Below are positions 14,596-19,566 of a DNA stretch of 19,566 nt, one piece after another (position 1 is the first letter of the stretch; each line of letters begins with the position of its first letter). The notes beneath the pieces were generated by a model. It saw nothing but the letters and a program-made list of their open reading frames with translations. It did not search any database and had not been told where the DNA came from. The DNA is from CAZGXM01 sp964529795 (GTDB lineage: Bacteria; Bacillota; JADQBR01), in assembly GCA_964529795.1 (NCBI GenBank), contig CAZGXM010000054.1, positions 1 through 19,566 of the forward strand. Direction: 5' to 3'. The position numbers and the translations under genes are program-made.

Positions 14596-14761
14596 ATCGA
14601 ACACATCCTTCATATCCTTATGGATAAACTATCAACATTATCAACAAATAAATCACAACTGCCAATACACGGTTTTACCATTCCGGAATGGTTTTCCACA
14701 TTATTCACAACGCCTGCTACTATTACGGAAAAAGAATAAAATTACCGGGAGGAATTTAAGA
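14596..14761 (+). other. oriC downstream module with DnaA boxes and DnaA-trio unwinding element
   Basis: The dnaA-dnaN gap holds near-match DnaA boxes at 14619-14627 (TATGGATAA, minus), 14638-14646 (TTATCAACA) beside a weaker copy at 14629-14637, 14692-14700 (TTTTCCACA) and directly abutting 14701-14709 (TTATTCACA). After a GC-rich spacer (14710-14716) comes CTACTATTA at 14717-14725, the complement of the 3'-GAT-GAT-AAT DnaA-trio repeats that DnaA engages on single-stranded DNA in Bacillus. An A-rich tract follows at about 14729-14744. This matches the basal unwinding system layout: paired boxes, GC spacer, trios, AT-rich DNA. Confidence 0.8.
14677..14692. repeat. 16 bp perfect palindrome in the dnaA-dnaN gap
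   Basis: ACCATTCCGGAATGGT is perfectly self-complementary and ends where the first of the two paired DnaA boxes begins. As RNA it gives a 6 bp stem with a CCGG loop, followed by UUU, so it could be a weak dnaA terminator. As DNA it could be a protein-binding site. Confidence 0.5.
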
Positions 14762-15871
14762 ATGAAAATAAGGTGTGAGAAAACAGACTTGGTAAATGGC
14801 GTACAAGTAGTACAACGAGCCGTATCAACAAAAAATACCTTACCGATACTGGGCGGTATTCTCCTGGAAACTAAAAGTAATAGCGACTTAATTTTCAAGG
14901 CAACAGATCTGGAAATGGGAATCAAATGCGCCGTTTCCGCAGAAATAATCAAACCCGGCAGTGTAGTCCTGCCTTCAAAATATTTTTCTGAATTGGTCAG
15001 AAAACTGCCGGATATCCCAATTACGCTAGAATCAGACCATCATGCTGTCAATATAAAATACGGTGAATCCCAGATTATAATAAATGGATTCGACCCGGAA
15101 GAATTTCCGGTATTACCATCCATATCAAGTGGAAACTCCTTTACCATGCCAGGCAATTTATTCAAAAATATGATAAGACAGGTATCCATTGCAGTTTCCC
15201 GGGACGAATCTCGCCCTGTCTTTACCGGAATCCTAACAGAAATTTCGGAAAATAAAATCAGATTCGTTTCCACTGACACCCACCGGTTAGCCTATAAAAC
15301 AGAGCAACTGGAAACAAACTCCCAAACTCGAGCAGACATTATTCCCGGAAAAACACTGGTGGAAGTGAGTAGATTAACCGGTGAAAATGAACCTTTAACC
15401 ATATCCTTTGATAAAAACCAGGTACTTTTTCAGATTTCCAACGTTTCCTTAGTCTCCCGCCTCATTGAAGGCCCGTTTCCTGATTACAAACAAGTAATCC
15501 CCAAAAAATACTCAACACACGTCAGGGTGGAAACCAAGTCTTTTCTTCAAGTTGTGGAGAGAGCCTCATTGCTATCAACTGAAGATGGCACTAAAAAAAC
15601 TAATGTTGTCAAAATCTCTTTTTCCGATAACAATTTAATAATAAACCTGAACAGCCCCGACGTAGGTAGACTGCGTGAAAAAATTCCCGCTTACATTGAA
15701 GGCGAAGACTTGGAAATAGCTTTTAATTCAAAATACCTGCTGGATGTCTTAAAAGTTATTGATGATGAAGAAATATATATGGAACTAAGCGGTTCCCTCA
15801 GTCCCGGAATCATTAAACCGGTCACAAAAGAAAATTATTGTTACTTGATTCTCCCCGTCAGAACCGTTTAA
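14762..15871 (+). CDS. dnaN: DnaN, DNA polymerase III beta sliding clamp
   Basis: DnaN is the ring-shaped clamp that tethers DNA polymerase III and many repair proteins to DNA. The 369-residue protein, a dimer of three-domain subunits in other bacteria, begins MKIRCEKTDLVNGVQVVQRAVST and contains the conserved TLPILGGILLE (25-35), RPVFTGIL (near 152) and STDTHRLA (near 173) segments. It ends PVTKENYCYLILPVRTV; the YLILPVR ending is the conserved region that forms the peptide-binding cleft. The ATG lies nine bases after GGGAGG. It follows the unwinding element and probably shares the dnaA transcript. Confidence 0.98.
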   Translation: MKIRCEKTDLVNGVQVVQRAVSTKNTLPILGGILLETKSNSDLIFKATDLEMGIKCAVSAEIIKPGSVVLPSKYFSELVRKLPDIPITLESDHHAVNIKYGESQIIINGFDPEEFPVLPSISSGNSFTMPGNLFKNMIRQVSIAVSRDESRPVFTGILTEISENKIRFVSTDTHRLAYKTEQLETNSQTRADIIPGKTLVEVSRLTGENEPLTISFDKNQVLFQISNVSLVSRLIEGPFPDYKQVIPKKYSTHVRVETKSFLQVVERASLLSTEDGTKKTNVVKISFSDNNLIINLNSPDVGRLREKIPAYIEGEDLEIAFNSKYLLDVLKVIDDEEIYMELSGSLSPGIIKPVTKENYCYLILPVRTV

Positions 15872-15898
15872 GCTTAGCAAGGAGGAACTTAAAACCGT

Positions 15899-16120
15899 AT
15901 GCGTGAAGTATACATAGAAACGGCATCGATAAGATTGGATCAGTTATTAAAATTGGCAAACATAGCAGCAAGCGGGGGTGAAGCAAAAGCGTTGATTCGT
16001 AAAGGGTTTATCAGTGTCAACTTTCAAACAACTACCAAAAGAAGCAAAAAAATATTTTCCGGCGATATTGTCACTGTTAACAATACTACCGAAAAAATAA
16101 AGGTTTGTTCCCAATCTTAG
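15899..16120 (+). CDS. yaaA: S4-domain RNA-binding protein (YaaA type)
   Basis: A 73-residue single S4 RNA-binding domain, with IRLDQLLKLANIAASGGEAKALIRKG over the first helices and a GDIVTVN strand at the end. It is the small S4 gene that lies between dnaN and recF in most Firmicutes; a link to ribosome assembly has been proposed, but no precise role is established. The ATG is 13 bases from AAGGAGG (15879-15885), longer than usual, but an in-frame TAA nine bases before it excludes an earlier start. recF begins 12 bases after its stop. Confidence 0.92.
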   Translation: MREVYIETASIRLDQLLKLANIAASGGEAKALIRKGFISVNFQTTTKRSKKIFSGDIVTVNNTTEKIKVCSQS

Positions 16121-16132
16121 GGAGTGTGCTCT

Positions 16133-17248
16133 TTGATAATCAAGGAAATACAGTTAACTAATTTTCGTAATTATAATCGAATAAGGATAGCTTGGAATGA
16201 TAAAATAAACATTATTATCGGTAACAATGCCCAAGGTAAAAGTAATATCTTGGAAGCAATCAATCTAATCGGTACCGGCAAATCTCATCGTACCAATAAA
16301 GATAGTGAATTAATCAATTGGTACAGTGACCAGGCTTATATTAAAGCTTTACTTGACAACCGTCATCTAAATCTGGAAATGGAGGTAATTCTCCGAGACG
16401 GAAAAAAGGAATTTATTGTTAATAAAAACAAGCTCTCAAAAAACAGCCAACTGGCACAATTTTTTCATACGGTACTGTTTTCACCCGAAGACCTGATGTT
16501 AATCAAGGGTGGCCCAAGGGAAAGAAGAAATTTTCTTGACAGCGAAATTTCACAGGTCAGCCCCCGCTACGGTAATACCTTAAGCAATTATAAACGGGTC
16601 TTACTGCAAAGAAATAATAACTTAAAAAAACAGCTTTTCGGTGGCCAACTGCAGGTCTGGACCAGGCAGCTAATTGATTTTGGAAGCTATATTGTAAAAA
16701 AGCGGCTGGAAACAGTGGAAAAACTCAAACCACTATCCCGGTTGATTTGTAGAAAAATTACCAACGGTACAGAAAACATGGAACTGAACTATCTTTCCAG
16801 CATCAAAAATATCAGCTATAATTCCTCTATTGAAATAATTAAAGAGATGTACAGCGCCACGTTGTCCGAAAAGAAAGAAGAAGAGTACAACATGGGGGTT
16901 ACTCTGGTGGGTCCTCACCGGGATGATATGTTAATCAGTATTAACGATATCGAGATCCGATCCTTTGGGTCGCAAGGACAGCAGAGAACGGCTTCCCTGG
17001 CCCTAAAACTTTCGGAACTGGAATTTATCAAAAGTGAAACCGGTGAATATCCGGTGTTACTTTTGGACGATGTATTTTCCGAACTTGACAATAACAGGAA
17101 AAAATATCTAGTCACTACTGTACTAAAAAAAATCCAAACTTTTATCACGGGGACGGAAATTAACGATATCGTCAAAACATTAACTGAGAAAGCAGCCATC
17201 TACAAAGTTGAGAATGGCAATATAAATAATTTTTCAAGGGAGGAATAG
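16133..17248 (+). CDS. recF: RecF, recombination mediator ATPase
   Basis: RecF, an SMC-like ABC ATPase, works with RecO and RecR to load RecA at single-strand gaps. I place the start at the TTG at 16133: GGGAG (16120-16124) is eight bases upstream and the protein then begins MIIKEIQLTNFRNY as RecF does. A GTG at 16124 overlaps the binding site. The 371-residue protein has Walker A GNNAQGKSN (30-38), the signature SFGSQGQQRT (277-286) and Walker B VLLLDDVFSELD (308-319), with a helical arm between. The spacing to the neighbours indicates one operon from dnaN. Confidence 0.97.
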   Translation: MIIKEIQLTNFRNYNRIRIAWNDKINIIIGNNAQGKSNILEAINLIGTGKSHRTNKDSELINWYSDQAYIKALLDNRHLNLEMEVILRDGKKEFIVNKNKLSKNSQLAQFFHTVLFSPEDLMLIKGGPRERRNFLDSEISQVSPRYGNTLSNYKRVLLQRNNNLKKQLFGGQLQVWTRQLIDFGSYIVKKRLETVEKLKPLSRLICRKITNGTENMELNYLSSIKNISYNSSIEIIKEMYSATLSEKKEEEYNMGVTLVGPHRDDMLISINDIEIRSFGSQGQQRTASLALKLSELEFIKSETGEYPVLLLDDVFSELDNNRKKYLVTTVLKKIQTFITGTEINDIVKTLTEKAAIYKVENGNINNFSREE

Positions 17249-17252
17249 TCAA

Positions 17253-17501
17253 GTGTACCTGCATATAGGCGGAGACATATTGATAAATAAAAAAAACATC
17301 ATTGCGATTATTGATTACGATAATGTCGATAAGTCACAAATTACCGACGAGTTTATAGAACTGGCTTCCGTGGAAGGGCTTGTGAAAAAGCCGGACAAAA
17401 AAATTGAGCCAAAATCTTTTATCGTTACAGATAAAAAAGTCTACTTATCTTCTATTTCATCCCTCACTTTGCAAAAAAGGTCCCGCATTTCAAAATTCTA
17501 G
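17253..17501 (+). CDS. remB: RemB (YaaB, DUF370), RemA-like regulator
   Basis: An 82-residue DUF370 protein beginning MYLHIGGDILINKKNIIAIIDYDN, the family hallmark. RemA, its paralogue, is a ring-forming DNA-binding activator of biofilm genes in Bacillus; RemB (YaaB) lies between recF and gyrB there too, and its own role is less clear. The start is a GTG (17253) nine bases after AGGGAGG, four bases beyond the recF stop. It ends the dnaA-to-remB run, with a strong terminator six bases after its stop. Confidence 0.93.
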   Translation: MYLHIGGDILINKKNIIAIIDYDNVDKSQITDEFIELASVEGLVKKPDKKIEPKSFIVTDKKVYLSSISSLTLQKRSRISKF

Positions 17502-17506
17502 CTTTT

Positions 17507-17530
17507 ACCGTGGTAGACCACGGTTTTTTT
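17507..17530 (+). terminator. Intrinsic terminator after remB
   Basis: ACCGTGG (17507-17513), loop TAGA and CCACGGT (17518-17524) form a perfect 7 bp GC-rich stem, followed by seven T (17524-17530). This separates gyrB from the upstream operon. Confidence 0.92.
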
Positions 17531-17590
17531 ATTTAAATTACTTTCCTCTCGATTAAGGTATAAAGAGAACGGAAAATAGACTTTCAGGAA

Positions 17591-17606
17591 AATATATCCA
17601 TATATT
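17591..17606. repeat. AT-rich inverted repeat upstream of the gyrB promoter
   Basis: AATATAT, CC, ATATATT is a perfect 7 bp inverted repeat centred about 20 bases before the proposed gyrB -35. It could be an operator or an easily melted upstream element; in DNA this AT-rich, chance is also possible. Confidence 0.35.
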
Positions 17607-17617
17607 CTGATTCTAAT

Positions 17618-17646
17618 TTGTAGAAATATATATTTAATGATATAAT
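17618..17646 (+). promoter_or_regulatory. Probable gyrB promoter
   Basis: A perfect TATAAT (17641-17646) with TTGTAG (17618-17623) 17 bases upstream. The -35 matches consensus at only three of six positions. The AT-rich surrounding DNA may help. The predicted leader is about 30 bases, containing the GGAGG site. Confidence 0.6.
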
Positions 17647-17682
17647 ATTAAATTGGGTTAATTAATTGACGGAGGTTTAAAT

Positions 17683-19545
17683 ATGGCTGAACGAGCAGAA
17701 AAAATCAATCAGGATTACAATGCCAGTCAGATACAGGTTTTGGAAGGATTGGAAGCTGTGCGGCGTCGGCCGGGAATGTATATCGGCAGTACCAGCAGCA
17801 GGGGTTTGCACCACCTGGTCTATGAAATTGTAGACAACAGTATTGACGAAGCCCTGGCCGGATACTGTGATAAAATTTCCGTGAAAATTCACCATGATAA
17901 TACGATCACAGTAATTGACAACGGTCGGGGCATACCGGTGGATATTCATAAAAAGACCGGTAAACCGGCAGTAGAAGTGGCTTTGACAATGCTCCATGCC
18001 GGTGGAAAATTTGGCGGTAACGGTTATAAAGTGGCCGGTGGTCTTCATGGCGTGGGGATGTCGGTGGTTAATGCCCTCTCAGAGTGGCTGGAAGTACGGG
18101 TGAGAAGAGACGGAAAAATATATCACCAGCGCTTTGAAAGAGGAAAACCCGCATCCCAGTTAAAGATAGTAGGCAAATCCAAAGGAACCGGTACAGAAAT
18201 TTCTTTCAGCCCGGATAAAGAGATTTTTGAAGAAGTAGAATTTAAATTTGAGACACTGACCAACAGGTTAAGGGAATTGTCTTTTCTGAACAAAGGTGTT
18301 CGCATAACCTTAAAAGACGAGCGTGACGGCAAAGAAGAGATTTTTCTGCACAACGGCGGTATTGTTGACTTTGTCAAATATCTGAATAAAAATAAAACTC
18401 CTGTTCACTCTAAACCTATTTATTTTGAAGCGGAACGTGACGATGTATGGTTGGAGGTTTCCTTGCAGTATCATGATGGTTATAACGAAAATATTTTTTC
18501 CTTTGCCAACAATATCAATACCCATGAAGGCGGTACCCATGAGGTGGGCTTTAAAGCAGCGCTGACCAGGGTAATAAATGATTATGCACGTAAGCATAAC
18601 ATCCTCAAGGATAATAATAACAACCTTACTGGGGAAGACATCCGGGAGGGTATTACTGCTGTTGTCAGTGTAAAGGTAAAGGACCCCCAATTTGAAGGTC
18701 AGACTAAAACAAAATTGGGAAACAGCGAAGTCCGGGGGATAATGGAATCTTTTTTTGGTGAAAAGATGTCTGCTTTCTTGGAAGAGAACCCGTCTGTTGC
18801 CAAAAGACTGGTTGAAAAGGGGGTTAATGCTGCCCGCGCCAGGGAGGCCGCGAGAAAGGCCAGGGACTTGACCAGGCGAAAAAATGCTCTGGAAATTACG
18901 ACGCTTCCCGGAAAACTGGCTGATTGCTCGGTAAGAGATGCTTCCATGTCAGAATTATACCTGGTGGAGGGCGATTCCGCCGGTGGTTCCGCCAAGCAGG
19001 GTCGGGACAGGAGATTTCAAGCAATTCTACCGTTAAGAGGAAAAATCATCAATGTAGAGAAAGCACGTTTGGATAAAATATTAAACAACGAAGAGATCAG
19101 GGCCATGATTACTGCGCTGGGGACAGGTATTGATGAAGATTTTGATATCGAAAAAGCACGCTATCACAAGATTATTATCATGACGGATGCCGATGTCGAC
19201 GGAGCACATATCAGGACTTTACTATTGACTTTTTTCTACCGCTATATGCGCCCGTTGGTAGAAGCCGGCTATGTCTATATTGCCCAACCACCGCTATATA
19301 AACTTAAACGAGGAAAAGAAGAACATTACTTTTACAGCGACCACGAATTGGACAAATTTCTTAAAAAAACCGGCCGCACCAATTTTAGTATTCAGAGGTA
19401 CAAGGGTTTGGGGGAAATGAACCCGGACCAACTGTGGGAAACTACCATGAATCCGGAAACCCGGACAATTTTACAGGTCTCCTTAGAAGATGCGGTAAAG
19501 GCCGATGATATTTTTACTATTTTGATGGGTGATAAAGTGGAGCCC
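17683..19545 (+). CDS. gyrB: GyrB, DNA gyrase subunit B, 3' end missing
   Basis: GyrB supplies the ATPase and TOPRIM parts of gyrase, which introduces negative supercoils. The ATG lies seven bases after GGAGG. Native sequence covers about 621 residues: the GHKL ATPase domain with VDNSIDEA (50-57), DNGRGIP (79-85) and GGLHGVG (119-125); the transducer; and the TOPRIM domain with VEGDSAGG (Glu429) and the metal-binding acidic residues in TDADVDG (Asp502, 504, 506), then YKGLGEMNPDQLWETTM. Only about ten to fifteen residues should be missing. The frame stays open to the window end, but the last residues, RSEEHTS, are encoded by sequencing adapter, so I end the gene before it. gyrA would be expected next. 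Confidence 0.97.
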
Positions 19546-19566
19546 AGATCGGAAGAGCACACGTCT
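19546..19566 (+). other. Illumina TruSeq adapter contamination at the sequence end
   Basis: The last 21 bases begin AGATCGGAAGAGC and continue with CACACGTCT, identical to the start of the standard TruSeq read-1 adapter. It replaces the expected conserved GyrB ending. The first two or three bases could also be native, since the expected next codon is an Arg. Not biological sequence. Confidence 0.95.

Noticed and set aside
1..19566. Mobile elements, CRISPR arrays, tRNA or rRNA genes, phage or defence genes
   Set aside because: No transposase, repeat-spacer pattern, tRNA cloverleaf or defence-type protein is seen; nearly every base belongs to conserved origin-region genes or short gaps.

Overview
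The window is the replication-origin region of a low-to-moderate-GC Firmicute of the Clostridia type. The order rpmH-rnpA-yidD-yidC-khpB, mnmE-mnmG-rsmG and parA-parB on the minus strand, followed by oriC and then dnaA-dnaN-S4 gene-recF-remB-gyrB on the plus strand, is the classic Firmicute origin layout. RemB, SpoIIIJ/Jag-type proteins and Soj/Spo0J agree with this. A nickel-pincer (Lar) operon nearby and the lack of noc fit an anaerobic clostridial lineage such as Peptococcaceae or Desulfotomaculum relatives, but the genus cannot be read from the sequence.

Left part (1-4700): a truncated membrane-protein gene runs off the left edge. A divergent larE-larB-larC operon follows, encoding the nickel-pincer nucleotide cofactor pathway, with a near-consensus sigma-A promoter and a strong terminator. 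Convergent to it is a cysteine-desulfurase-like PLP enzyme, preceded by a 71-codon unknown gene with a TTG start.

Middle (4790-12900): two perfect parS sites lie just beyond the parB stop. Then, all read leftward from the origin, come parA-parB, mnmE-mnmG-rsmG and rpmH-rnpA-yidD-yidC-khpB. Several intrinsic terminators divide these into three transcription units. The rpmH unit starts from a full-consensus promoter.

Origin and right part (12900-19566): oriC is bipartite. A DnaA-box cluster precedes dnaA, and a second cluster in the dnaA-dnaN gap ends in a Bacillus-like DnaA-trio unwinding element. The dnaA promoter carries a perfect DnaA box in its spacer, which suggests autoregulation. dnaN, an S4-domain gene, recF and remB follow with tight spacing, then a strong terminator and gyrB. 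The last 21 bases are Illumina TruSeq adapter, so the final seven apparent gyrB codons are an artefact or, at most, one native codon plus artefact.

The genes are mostly housekeeping: replication initiation and elongation, chromosome segregation, tRNA and rRNA modification, and membrane-protein insertion. I see no mobile element, CRISPR array, tRNA or rRNA. The less ordinary points are a three-cysteine LarE, the origin architecture, a hairpin over the yidC ribosome-binding site and the adapter-contaminated end. I did not find a previously undescribed system.
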